Shown here: positions 44,345-52,739 of the stretch, one piece after another
Layout: each line of letters begins with the position of its first letter
Position numbering within the stretch: position 1 is the stretch's first letter
NCBI RefSeq assembly: GCF_000470655.1
Contig: NC_021921.1
Coordinates: forward strand, 2,542,001-2,606,000
Direction: 5' to 3'
DNA: 64,000 bases
DNA from: Halorhabdus tiamatea SARL4B
GTDB lineage: Archaea > Halobacteriota > Halobacteria > Halobacteriales > Haloarculaceae
The notes under the pieces: generated by a model
Database searches by the model: none
Told to the model about the DNA's origin: nothing
What the model saw: only the letters and a program-made list of their open reading frames with translations
Program-made: the position numbers and the translations under genes

Positions 44345-45493
44345 ATGTCCCCACTGTCTCGGCGGTCCACCCTCCAGCTCAGCCTGATGTCACTTGCTAC
44401 CGTGATAAGTGGGTGTTCGGTTCTCAGCCGCGGGTCCGAGCAGATTGACTGGACAACAGATAGTATGAATGATGATATAGCATCACCACCCGTACTCGGA
44501 GACGACCGTGTCTATGTCGCTGTCTCTGAAGGAGATGTTCTTGCGCTTGATGCCAACAGCGGCGAGGTGGACTGGCAGCGGCCCTGGAACGAGTTCATGG
44601 CCACCCCTGTCATGTCGGACGGTCGTCTCGTTTCCAGAACGAGATGGGGTGATCTAGTCTGTCTCGATGCGGCTACAGGCGCAGTCGAGTGGAAACGATC
44701 GATGCCATCCGCCGGCGGGACCCTACCACCGCCAGTGGTTGAAGACGGGACTGTCTATACTGTCACTTCCGAGGACAGTCGTGCAGTATCACTAGAGGAC
44801 GGCGAGATCCGTTGGCAACAGTCGTTTTCGGAAGCCCAATCAGCCGACGCGAGTGATATTGTGGCCAATGGCAGGCCGCTCGTGTCCGATGGTGTCCTCT
44901 ATCAGAAGACTGGGCCCACTGACGGCGGGGAATTCAGCGCCCTCGATGCTACGAGCGGCGAGGTCCTGTGGACGGCTACGACGGATACACAGGAGGCCAG
45001 GTACAGCATTCGGTACTCGCCAGCTGTCGATTCCTCGCACGTGTTTGTGGGCACGGAAGGCGGCACGCTTCACGCGTTCGACCGCGACACTGGCGACGAA
45101 GCGTTCACCATCGAGGTCGACGGCCCGACGACATCTCCGACAATCGCCGACGGTCGCCTGTTTTTCGGGTCAGGGCCGACAGCAGCCCCAAGCACACTCT
45201 ATGCCGTTAATCCAGCCGATGGCTCTGAGCACTGGAGCCGATCAGTGTACGGGACTCAGTGGTATGCAAACCCGACGGTGAGCGATGGCACGGTATATAT
45301 CGGTCACTGGGCCGGGGACGGTCCGGACAAACCGCCGCGTGTCGTCGGATTCGATGTGGCCTCGGGAGCGGAAATCGGGGCGATCCCGGTGGGTGCGAAC
45401 GTGACTGCGAAGCTCACAGTCGATGACGAACACGTATACGCTCCGGCAGGAAACCGACTTGCAGCGATCAATGTGACCGCATTCCGGGGATGA
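44345..45493 (+). CDS. PQQ-type beta-propeller lipoprotein
   Basis: A 382-residue exported protein. The signal peptide has an RR pair ('SRRSTLQLSLMSLATVISGC') ending in a lipobox cysteine at residue 24, so it is probably a Tat lipoprotein on the outer face of the membrane. About seven PQQ/quinoprotein blades follow, each with the pattern D-x-x-S-G-E-V-x-W ('ALDANSGEVDWQR', 'CLDAATGAVEWKR', 'ALDATSGEVLWTA', 'AVNPADGSEHWSR'). It lacks evident catalytic residues of quinoprotein dehydrogenases, so it may be a scaffold or binding protein. GC rises again here relative to the gene before it. Confidence 0.85.
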   Translation: MSPLSRRSTLQLSLMSLATVISGCSVLSRGSEQIDWTTDSMNDDIASPPVLGDDRVYVAVSEGDVLALDANSGEVDWQRPWNEFMATPVMSDGRLVSRTRWGDLVCLDAATGAVEWKRSMPSAGGTLPPPVVEDGTVYTVTSEDSRAVSLEDGEIRWQQSFSEAQSADASDIVANGRPLVSDGVLYQKTGPTDGGEFSALDATSGEVLWTATTDTQEARYSIRYSPAVDSSHVFVGTEGGTLHAFDRDTGDEAFTIEVDGPTTSPTIADGRLFFGSGPTAAPSTLYAVNPADGSEHWSRSVYGTQWYANPTVSDGTVYIGHWAGDGPDKPPRVVGFDVASGAEIGAIPVGANVTAKLTVDDEHVYAPAGNRLAAINVTAFRG

Positions 45494-45597
45494 CTAAGCG
45501 AATGCGAGAATTGCGTCTGCCCACGTCATGAACCGTCGCTGGCGGGAAAACGCATATACTGCGTGTGCGCGTAGGTGCATGCACGGGTGGTAATGCC

Positions 45598-45825
45598 ATG
45601 CCAAACATGACGATCCGCGTCCCCGACGACCTGAAGGACTCTCTCGACGAACATCCTGAAATAAACTGGAGTGCAGTAGCCCGCCAGTCCATGCGGGAAT
45701 ATCTCGCCCGGCTGAACGTCGCCAACGAGATCGCGTCCCGAAGTGAACTTTCCGAAGAAGACGCCCACGAACTGAGCGAGGACGTGAAAGCTGACATTGC
45801 AGCCCGGTACCGTGATGGCGAATGA
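45598..45825 (+). CDS. VapB-like ribbon-helix-helix antitoxin
   Basis: A 75-residue antitoxin-like protein. The first 45 residues form a ribbon-helix-helix: strand 'NMTIRVPDDLKDSLDEHP' and helices 'INWSAVARQSMREYLARLN'. An acidic C-terminal tail ('SELSEEDAHELSEDVKADI') would wrap a PIN toxin. Start at ATG 45598; an in-frame ATG at 45607 is also possible. It overlaps the toxin remnant by 4 bp. With the toxin truncated it is an orphan, but may still bind DNA. Confidence 0.85.
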   Translation: MPNMTIRVPDDLKDSLDEHPEINWSAVARQSMREYLARLNVANEIASRSELSEEDAHELSEDVKADIAARYRDGE

Positions 45826-45908
45826 AGATAGTCTGTGATACGAACGTCGTCTTCTCGGCGTTGATTGCCGGTGGCAAGACTCACGAACTCGTCGAACGTT
45901 TCGACTGA
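45822..45908 (+). pseudogene. Truncated VapC-like PIN-domain toxin
   Basis: Only 28 residues remain. They match the PIN-domain start 'MKIVCDTNVVFSALIAGG', with the first catalytic Asp at position 6, and then run to 'ELVERFD' and a TGA. The rest of a ~130-residue toxin, including the other acidic residues, is missing. rqcH begins 47 bp later. The overlap with the antitoxin (ATGA) shows the original operon layout. Confidence 0.85.
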
Positions 45909-45955
45909 GCGGCCGCGAGCGACACGCTTACGGCGCGCGCCCGACCAGTCCCGGC

Positions 45956-48079
45956 ATGGACCGCAAGCGGGAACTCACCAGCGTGGACTGTGCCGCACTC
46001 GCCGGGGAACTCCGGGCGTTCGTCGGCGCGTACCACGAGAAATCCTATCTCTACGACGACGATCTGCTTCGCCTCAAGCTGAGCGGCCCGAACTTCGGTC
46101 GGATCGAGTTACTGATCGAAGTCGACGATCCCAAACGCGTGCACACGGTCGCCCCGGAGCGAGTCCCGGACGCGCCCGAGCGCCCGCCGAACTTCGCGAT
46201 GATGCTGCGAAATCGACTCGAGGGCGCACAGCTCGCGAGTGTCGAGCAGTTCGAGTTCGACCGCATCCTCCAGCTTCGCTTCGAGCGGAGCGACGACCAC
46301 ACGACGATCATCGCCGAGCTGTTCGGCGACGGCAATCTCGCCGTCCTCGACGAGACCGACACCGTCATCGATTCTCTGGAGACCGTCCGGCTCCAGTCCC
46401 GGACGGTCACGCCGGGCTCGCGATACGAATTCCCGTCGGCACGGTTCAACCCACTCACCGTCGAGTACGAGACTTTCGTCGAGCGAATGCGCCAGTCAGA
46501 CGCCGACGTGGTCCGGACGCTCGCCACCCAGCTCAACTTCGGCGGGCTCTACGGCGAGGAACTCTGCTCGCGGGCCGGCGTTTCCTACAATCAGGCCATC
46601 GAGGAGACCACCGACGTGGAGTTCGAGGCGCTGTACGACGCCGTCAGCGATCTCTCCGAACGCCTCCGCGAGGGCGATCTCGACCCGCGACTCTACGTCG
46701 AGGCCGACGACCAGGAGACGCCCGTCGACGTGACGCCGGTGCCGCTGGTCGAGTACGAAGACAAGCCGAGCGAGGCCTTCGACTCGTTCAACGACGCCCT
46801 CGAGGAGTATTTCCTCGGCTTAGAACAGGAACCCGACGAGGAAGAAACGGGTTCGAATCGACCCGGCTTCGAAGCGGAGATCGAGAAACAAAAGCGGATC
46901 ATCGCCCAGCAGGAGGGGGCCATCGAGGACTTCGAGGAGGAAGCCGCGGCCGAACGCGAGAAGGCCGAACTCCTCTATGCGAACTACGACCTCGTCGACG
47001 AGGTCCTTTCGACGATCCAGGACGCCAGAGCGGCCGACACTCCCTGGGCGGAGATCGAGGAAACGCTTTCGGCCGGCAAGGACCAGGGGATCCCGGCCGC
47101 CGAGGCCGTCAGCGACGTCGACGGCAGCGAGGGGACGGTCACGGTGCAGATCGACGACCACCGGATCGAACTCGACGCCGATACCGGTGTCGAAAAGAAC
47201 GCAGACCGCCTCTACCAGGAGGCAAAGCGCATCGAGGACAAGAAGGCCGGTGCGAAGGAAGCGATCGAGAACACCCGCGAGCAACTCGAAGCCGTCAAAC
47301 AACGGCGCGAGGCGTGGGAGGCCAGCGACGGGAACGATGGTGGCGACGGGAGCGGAGACACCGACGAGGACGACCAGGAGGACATCGACTGGCTCGCCCG
47401 CGAGTCGATCCCTATCCGGACGAGCGAGGAGTGGTACGAACACTTCCGGTGGTTCCACACGAGCGATGGTTTCCTCGTGATCGGCGGTCGGAACGCCGAC
47501 CAGAACGAGGAACTCGTCAAGAAGTACCTCGATCGGGGCGACCTGTTCTTCCACACCCAGGCCCACGGCGCGCCGGCGACGATCCTGAAGGCGACCGGAC
47601 CGAGCGAGGCCCCGCCGGACGACATCTCGATCCCTGAGTCCAGTCGCGAGGAGGCTGCCCAGTTCGCCATCTCCTACTCGACGCTCTGGAAGGACGGGAA
47701 ATATGCCGGTGACGTCTACTGCGTCGAACACGATCAGGTCACCAAGACGCCCGAGAGCGGCGAGTACTTAGAGAAGGGGAGTTTCGCCATCCGGGGCGAG
47801 CGGACCTACTACGACGACACCCCGGTCGGCGTGGCCGTCGGGATCACCTGCGAACCCGAGACGCGCGTGATTGGCGGCCCGCCGAGCGCGATTTCGGGGC
47901 AGGCAGAGACTGCGATCGAGGTCGAGCCGGGCCGGTACGCCCAGAACGACATCGCCAAGCGACTCTATCGGGAGTTCAAGGGCCGGTTCGCCGACGATAC
48001 CTTCGTCCGAAAAGTCGCCAGCCCGGATTTGATCCAGGAGTTCCTGCCGGCGGGTGGCAGCCGGATGGTCGGGGAGTGA
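45956..48079 (+). CDS. rqcH: RqcH/NEMF-family ribosome quality-control protein
   Basis: A 707-residue protein of the Rqc2/NEMF family. It binds 50S subunits with obstructed peptidyl-tRNA and adds C-terminal tails in bacteria and eukaryotes. The N-terminal NFACT-N domain opens with 'ELTSVDCAALAGELRAFVGA'. A helix-hairpin-helix-like region is near 190-220 ('LNFGGLYGEELCSRAGVSYN'). Then comes a long coiled-coil (~300-345, 'EKQKRIIAQQEGAIEDFEEE'), an acidic Gly/Asp linker (~460-480) and the NFACT-R domain ('WFHTSDGFLVIGGRNADQNE'). Length and domain order are normal. It lies near pelA in the same direction. Confidence 0.92.
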   Translation: MDRKRELTSVDCAALAGELRAFVGAYHEKSYLYDDDLLRLKLSGPNFGRIELLIEVDDPKRVHTVAPERVPDAPERPPNFAMMLRNRLEGAQLASVEQFEFDRILQLRFERSDDHTTIIAELFGDGNLAVLDETDTVIDSLETVRLQSRTVTPGSRYEFPSARFNPLTVEYETFVERMRQSDADVVRTLATQLNFGGLYGEELCSRAGVSYNQAIEETTDVEFEALYDAVSDLSERLREGDLDPRLYVEADDQETPVDVTPVPLVEYEDKPSEAFDSFNDALEEYFLGLEQEPDEEETGSNRPGFEAEIEKQKRIIAQQEGAIEDFEEEAAAEREKAELLYANYDLVDEVLSTIQDARAADTPWAEIEETLSAGKDQGIPAAEAVSDVDGSEGTVTVQIDDHRIELDADTGVEKNADRLYQEAKRIEDKKAGAKEAIENTREQLEAVKQRREAWEASDGNDGGDGSGDTDEDDQEDIDWLARESIPIRTSEEWYEHFRWFHTSDGFLVIGGRNADQNEELVKKYLDRGDLFFHTQAHGAPATILKATGPSEAPPDDISIPESSREEAAQFAISYSTLWKDGKYAGDVYCVEHDQVTKTPESGEYLEKGSFAIRGERTYYDDTPVGVAVGITCEPETRVIGGPPSAISGQAETAIEVEPGRYAQNDIAKRLYREFKGRFADDTFVRKVASPDLIQEFLPAGGSRMVGE

Positions 48080-48128
48080 GTGCGGCGGAAGCGATGAGCT
48101 TTTGTCGTATCGCAATCCTGTCACAGTC

Positions 48129-48971
48129 ATGGTCGAGTGGGTCTACCCCGCGTTCACGCTTTTTGGCGCGCTGATCTTCGGGCTGGCACTGTCCCACGCC
48201 TGGCCCGACCGACGTCGAACGACGATGGTCGTGTCCGGACTGGCCTACGGGCTACTCTTAGAGCAGTTGACGATCCTCGCCTACGACGCCTACAGCTATC
48301 CCGTCGGGGAGTACCTCGTCACGCTGGCCGATGTGCCGCTGGCGATCGGCTTGCTGTGGGCATCCGTCCTCTACGCTGGCTATGTGACCGCGCGGAACGG
48401 TGGACTGACCGGAATCGCGGCCGCGCTGTTCGTCGCACTGTTCGCATTGCACGTCGACCTGGCGATCGACGCCGTCGCGATCCGCGTCCCCTACTGGGAA
48501 TGGGGCCGATGGGGCGAATGGTTCGGCGTCCCGCTTGGCAACTTCGTTGGCTGGTTCTGGGTCGCCGTCGCCTACGGGGGCTGGTGGTGGTTCGTCGAAC
48601 GTCAGTGGCCGGATCTCAGCCGGATGGCCACTGGGGCGGCCGTCGTCGGTGGCGTCGTCGTGCCGACAGGTGGGCTGATGGTGGCCCTGGCAGTGTACGA
48701 CGTCCTGGTGTTCCCGACAGCGGGGCTCCTCGTCGGGACCGCCGGGACCGTGGCGCTGGCGATTGCCATCGTGATGCGAGCGGGCTGGCAGCCCCACGCC
48801 CCGCCGACACCGATCGCTGCGATTCCTGTCGTCACGCACGTGTTCTTTCTCGGCGTCGCCCTGTGGCTCGGGTACGGACAGCCACTGATCGCCATGGGCC
48901 TCGTCATGCTCTCGGTCTCCGTGCTCGTCCACCTGCCGCCCGAACCGCTCGACCGGCTTCGAAACGCGTGA
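48129..48971 (+). CDS. CruF-like carotenoid biosynthesis membrane protein (DUF422)
   Basis: A 280-residue polytopic protein with about seven membrane segments. Sequence such as 'YGLLLEQLTILAYDAYSYP' and 'WGEWFGVPLGNFVGWFWVAV' matches the CruF/bisanhydrobacterioruberin hydratase family (G-x-E-x-x-x and W-F-x-V-P-x-x-N). In haloarchaea it belongs to bacterioruberin synthesis. No crtI or lyeJ partners are in the window. The start at 48129 is chosen because it begins just before the first membrane segment; the frame is open upstream but overlaps the rqcH end. Confidence 0.72.
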   Translation: MVEWVYPAFTLFGALIFGLALSHAWPDRRRTTMVVSGLAYGLLLEQLTILAYDAYSYPVGEYLVTLADVPLAIGLLWASVLYAGYVTARNGGLTGIAAALFVALFALHVDLAIDAVAIRVPYWEWGRWGEWFGVPLGNFVGWFWVAVAYGGWWWFVERQWPDLSRMATGAAVVGGVVVPTGGLMVALAVYDVLVFPTAGLLVGTAGTVALAIAIVMRAGWQPHAPPTPIAAIPVVTHVFFLGVALWLGYGQPLIAMGLVMLSVSVLVHLPPEPLDRLRNA

Positions 48972-49061
48972 TACAGAATCGCCGGTCATTGTGGGTGGGC
49001 CAGGCACAGCGTTGCATGACGAACCAGCAGGCACTTACTCGACGCTCGCCGACCCGAGTAC

Positions 49062-50129
49062 ATGCGCATCGCCGAGCGGGAGCGCGTCGAGGGCGGGCGC
49101 GAGCGCCTGACGCTCGTCCCCGAGAGCCTCGACGACCTCTGGCATCTCACCTACGTGATCGAGCCGGGCGATCGGGTCGCTGGCGATACGACCCGACGTA
49201 TCCAGCGCAACGACGACCAGATGCGGGACACGGGTGGCGAGCGAGAACACATCTGGGCGGCCCTCGAGGTCGACGACATCGAGTTCGCCCGGTTCGCCGA
49301 TCGCCTCCGGGTCAGCGGCGTGATCGCCGACTGCTCGCGGGAGGACCAACTCGGGCAGCATCACACGATCAACGTCGAGCAACACGACGAAATCGATGTC
49401 GAGAAGGACTGGAAGCCCGACCAGCTGGATCGGATCGAGGAGGCGGTCGAGGCGACCGACGTCCCCGACGTGGCGATTGTCACCGTCGAGGAGGGCCAGG
49501 CCTACGTCCACACGGTCGCCCAGTACGGGACCGAGGAACGCGCCTCGATCTCGGGGCCGACCGGGAAGGGGGAGTACGCCCGTCCGCGCGAGGAGTTGTT
49601 CGGGGAACTCACGGAGGTCCTGAAGCGAACTGACGCCGACGCGATCATCCTCGCCGGGCCGGGGTTCACCAAACAGGACGCCCTGGAGTACATCCAGGAC
49701 GAGGCCCCGGACGTGGCCGACTCGATCCGAACGGTCGATACCAGCGCTGTCGGCGATCGGGGCGTCCACGAAGTGCTCAAACGTGGCGCGGTCGAGGACG
49801 TCCAGGAAGAGACTCGCATCGCCGAGGAGGCGACGCTGATCGACGAGTTGATGGAACGGATCGCGACGGGCGCGAAAGTATCCTACGGTCCGAATTCGGT
49901 GGCCGAAGCGGCCGAGTACGGCGCAATCGAGCACTTGCTCGTTCTGGACGAACCGCTCCGGCGGGCACGTGACGAGGGCGACCAGTGGGACATCGACGTC
50001 GATCGCGTCATCGAGCGGACCGAACAGCAGGGCGGCGACGTAACGGTATTTTCACGCGAGTTCGACCCCGGTCAGCAACTTTCGAACCTCGGCGGAATCG
50101 CCGCGCTGTTGCGCTACCGCCTCGAGTGA
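49062..50129 (+). CDS. pelA: mRNA surveillance protein pelota
   Basis: A 355-residue archaeal Pelota (Dom34), which rescues stalled ribosomes together with aEF1A/ABCE1 by splitting them. The N-terminal Sm-like domain has '[22 protein letters not shown]' split over residues 16-38. The middle domain is '[20 protein letters not shown]' and the C-terminal one '[20 protein letters not shown]', the release-factor-like fold without a GGQ motif. The frame is intact. It follows the carotenoid gene by 90 bp, with rqcH one gene upstream. Confidence 0.95.
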   Translation: MRIAERERVEGGRERLTLVPESLDDLWHLTYVIEPGDRVAGDTTRRIQRNDDQMRDTGGEREHIWAALEVDDIEFARFADRLRVSGVIADCSREDQLGQHHTINVEQHDEIDVEKDWKPDQLDRIEEAVEATDVPDVAIVTVEEGQAYVHTVAQYGTEERASISGPTGKGEYARPREELFGELTEVLKRTDADAIILAGPGFTKQDALEYIQDEAPDVADSIRTVDTSAVGDRGVHEVLKRGAVEDVQEETRIAEEATLIDELMERIATGAKVSYGPNSVAEAAEYGAIEHLLVLDEPLRRARDEGDQWDIDVDRVIERTEQQGGDVTVFSREFDPGQQLSNLGGIAALLRYRLE

Positions 50130-50153
50130 CTGTCAATGCACTTTCCAAAACGG

Positions 50154-50159
50154 TTTTTT
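50154..50159 (+). terminator. Poly-T terminator after pelA
   Basis: Six T residues lie 25 bp beyond the pelA stop, in front of the histidine-kinase promoter. No hairpin is needed for archaeal U-tract termination. Confidence 0.5.
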
Positions 50160-50202
50160 GATGTGGGTATGATGTTCATGGGACGGAGTATACTCACTGT
50201 AG

Positions 50203-51363
50203 ATGTCCTTCGAGAAACAGCCAGATTTCGCCAGCCAGGTCGCCGATCTGAACCGGTACGGGCAAGCGCTCAACAGCTGTGAAAGCGTCGACGAGGTCGT
50301 CTCGCTCACGCTGGAAGCGGTGTCACTACTGTTTGACTTTCCCTACGCGACGTTCGTAGAGGTCCGCAACGGTGACCCGGAGATCGCCGACAGTACGAAC
50401 CCGAACCTCGATCCCGAGGAGACGGCGACCGACGTCGTGAGTCGGGCCATCGAAACCGGCGAGACGGTCCGTCAGACTGGCCCAGCGGCCGGCGCTACCG
50501 ATAACTCAGACGTGACTGCCACGCTCGCGGTTCCGGCGAGTATCGTCGACGAGGTCATCGTCGTCCTGGTCACACGAGCGACATCTACCGACGAGATCGG
50601 CGCAGAGCACGCCGAACCCCTCGAGATACTGGCTTCACACGCAGCGACGGCGATCAGTAACATTCGATCGCGCGAGGAACTCGAACGCGCCCGACAGGAC
50701 CTCGAGACGCGCAAGGAGATGATCGAACTGTACGACCGACTGCTCCGACACGATCTCGGAAACGATCTCCAGGTCATCACCGGATTCACCGACTTCGTGG
50801 CTGACAACGTCGAGGACGACGACACGGTGGAGTACGTCGAACGCATCCAGCGCGCGGCCGAGGACGCCGCTGATCTGGTCGAACGCGTCGGCGATCTCGT
50901 CTCCACGCTGGAGGAGGCCGACGAACCGGAACCCAAGCCCCTCCGGCGCGAACTCGAAGAGACTGTCGAGGGGGTCGATACGCAGTACGACGATCTCGTG
51001 GTCGAGTTCGATCCAGGAGACTTCGAGTATCAGGTCTACGGCGGCGACCTCCTCGATTCGGTGTTCACGAACATCCTCTCGAACGCGGCGATTCACAACG
51101 ACGACCCAGTGACGGTCTCGATCTATCCCGAACAGCCGGATCCGGGGACGGTCGTCGTCGGCTTCGCGGACGACGGGGATGGCGTTGCCGAGGAGGTCCG
51201 CGACGAAATCTTCGAGATGGGTCGAAAGGGACCGGAAAGTGACGGGACCGGCCTCGGACTCGGGTTCGTGCGGGCGCTGACCGAATCCTACGGCGGGACG
51301 GTCGAACTCCGAGAGAGCGGGTCTGGTGGGGCCGACTTCCGGGTCGTCCTCGACCGCGCCTGA
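50203..51363 (+). CDS. GAF-domain sensor histidine kinase
   Basis: A 386-residue soluble kinase. Residues ~20-155 form a GAF-like sensor domain ('SLLFDFPYATFVEVRNGDPE'). The H-box is 'YDRLLRHDLGNDLQVITGF' with the phospho-accepting His183; the catalytic ATPase has N-box 'NILSNAAIHN', G1 'DDGDGVAEEV' and G2 'GTGLGLGFVRALTESYGG'. There are no membrane segments, so it senses a cytoplasmic signal. No response regulator is adjacent, which is common among haloarchaeal orphan kinases. The start at 50203 keeps the GAF domain whole. Confidence 0.92.
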   Translation: MSFEKQPDFASQVADLNRYGQALNSCESVDEVVSLTLEAVSLLFDFPYATFVEVRNGDPEIADSTNPNLDPEETATDVVSRAIETGETVRQTGPAAGATDNSDVTATLAVPASIVDEVIVVLVTRATSTDEIGAEHAEPLEILASHAATAISNIRSREELERARQDLETRKEMIELYDRLLRHDLGNDLQVITGFTDFVADNVEDDDTVEYVERIQRAAEDAADLVERVGDLVSTLEEADEPEPKPLRRELEETVEGVDTQYDDLVVEFDPGDFEYQVYGGDLLDSVFTNILSNAAIHNDDPVTVSIYPEQPDPGTVVVGFADDGDGVAEEVRDEIFEMGRKGPESDGTGLGLGFVRALTESYGGTVELRESGSGGADFRVVLDRA

Positions 51364-51426
51364 GAAGTGTGCAGTTCCGTTCAGCCGGGCGGTAGTATTA
51401 TTCTCCGGGCACCATACTACACAGAT

Positions 51427-51831
51427 ATGCCAGCCATCCCCGAGACGTTTCACGATCTCTTCGAGAAGCAGACGTTCGCCCACCTGACGACGATGACTCC
51501 CGCGGGAGAGCCACACACGACGCCGGTCTGGATCGACTACGATGCCGAGGCCGACCGAATTCTGGTCAACACCGAACGTGGACGACGCAAGGAGCGAAAC
51601 GTGGCCCGCGACCCCACGGTCTCGGTGAGCATGACCGACCCGGACAACCCCTATCGGTTTCTGTCGGTGACCGGAGAAGTCGACGCGACGACGACCGACG
51701 GCGCGCGCGAACACATCGACGCCCTCGCACAGCGGTACCTGGGCGAGGACGAGTACCCGACACCGATCGAGACCGAGCGGGTCAACCTCCGGATCAGGCC
51801 CGACGACGTGATCACTGGCGACGTGGAGTAA
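51427..51831 (+). CDS. PPOX-class F420/FMN-binding protein (pyridoxamine oxidase-like)
   Basis: A 134-residue split-barrel flavin-binding protein. The start 'MPAIPETFHDLFEKQTFAHL' and core 'TMTPAGEPHTTPVWIDYDAE' and 'RGRRKERNVARDPTVSVSMT' match the PPOX-class F420-dependent enzymes (TIGR03618-like). Length is typical. Substrate and cofactor (F420 versus FMN) cannot be fixed from the sequence. It is convergent with the MBL gene, 16 bp between stops. Confidence 0.87.
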   Translation: MPAIPETFHDLFEKQTFAHLTTMTPAGEPHTTPVWIDYDAEADRILVNTERGRRKERNVARDPTVSVSMTDPDNPYRFLSVTGEVDATTTDGAREHIDALAQRYLGEDEYPTPIETERVNLRIRPDDVITGDVE

Positions 51832-51847
51832 CCCTCGGTCCTGGGGC

Positions 51848-52630
51848 CTACAACTCGACGGTCAGCCCGTCGCTAGCCACGGCGACCTTGCCGTCGTAGT
51901 GCTCGCGAACCGACGCGATCATCTCCTCGTGATGGCCGTCCGTATGCGGATAGAGGTGTGTAAGATAGAGCGCCCCGACATCGGCGTCTGCGTCGGCGAG
52001 CGCGTTCCCGAGCGAGGCAGGCGTCGCATGATTGTCGGTCTCGACGTCGTCGGGGAACGAGCAGTCGTGGACCAGCACGTCGGCCCCGTCGGCCATCGAG
52101 AGAATTCCCGGGGACGCCGCCGTATCGCCGCTGAAGACGATCGCTGGCTCGTCCGTCCCGGCCGGCGAGAGTCGGTACCCGAAACCGGCCATCGAGTGTC
52201 GTGTCTCCCCCGCCGCCACGTCGAACCCGGCGAGGGTCGTCTCACCGGCCTCGATGTCGGTGACGTCCGGATCGACGTGTTTTCGGAGATAGACGTGGAC
52301 GTCGAGTAGTTCGTCGAGCAGGGCTTCGGTTCCGGGCGGTCCGGCGATGCTGATCCGAGGCGCGTCCGACAGCCAGCGGGCTTTCAGGAGGGGAAGCAGG
52401 TCGGCGACGTGATCGAGATGGTGGTGAGTGAGGATAACGGCGTCGAGCTTGGTGTAGCCGGGTTCGGTCGCCGAAAGCGCGTCGAGGACGCCGCTCCCGC
52501 AGTCGAGCAGCAATCTGTCTTCAGTATTTTCGAGCAGCAATCTGTCTTCAGTATTTTCGAGCAGCAATCCGGTCTGATTGCGCTCACCGGTCGGCATGGC
52601 GCTGCCGGTGCCCAGGAACGTCAGTCGCAT
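51848..52630 (-). CDS. MBL-fold metal-dependent hydrolase with a duplicated N-terminal segment
   Basis: A 260-residue metallo-beta-lactamase-fold protein. Motifs: '[20 protein letters not shown]', the metal motif '[13 protein letters not shown]' (H-x-H-x-D-H) and '[10 protein letters not shown]', and 'LVHDCSF' for later His/Asp ligands. This resembles the small tRNase Z-like/RNase Z-related or phosphodiesterase group. Residues ~22-40 contain a perfect 9-residue tandem duplication of L-L-L-E-N-T-E-D-R, from a 27-bp DNA duplication. It is in frame, so the protein is translated, but it inserts a copy in the strand before the active site. Confidence 0.88.
   Translation of the reverse strand: MRLTFLGTGSAMPTGERNQTGLLLENTEDRLLLENTEDRLLLDCGSGVLDALSATEPGYTKLDAVILTHHHLDHVADLLPLLKARWLSDAPRISIAGPPGTEALLDELLDVHVYLRKHVDPDVTDIEAGETTLAGFDVAAGETRHSMAGFGYRLSPAGTDEPAIVFSGDTAASPGILSMADGADVLVHDCSFPDDVETDNHATPASLGNALADADADVGALYLTHLYPHTDGHHEEMIASVREHYDGKVAVASDGLTVEL
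52505..52558. repeat. 27-bp perfect tandem duplication inside the MBL gene
   Basis: The unit starts GAGCAGCAATCTGTCTTC and spans 52505-52531, then 52532-52558, with a partial third unit after it (GAGCAGCAATC). In the protein it duplicates nine residues, so the frame is kept. It looks like recent replication slippage. Confidence 0.95.
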
Positions 52631-52739
52631 AGAGCGGTGTGTGTTCTCCGGGGGGCAAAAACCTTCTTCGGGAGTCCCGACATCGGCCGCGACCCTCCCG
52701 CAGGTTTTTGTTCTGACTCCGGTAAGTACGGCCCAAGTA

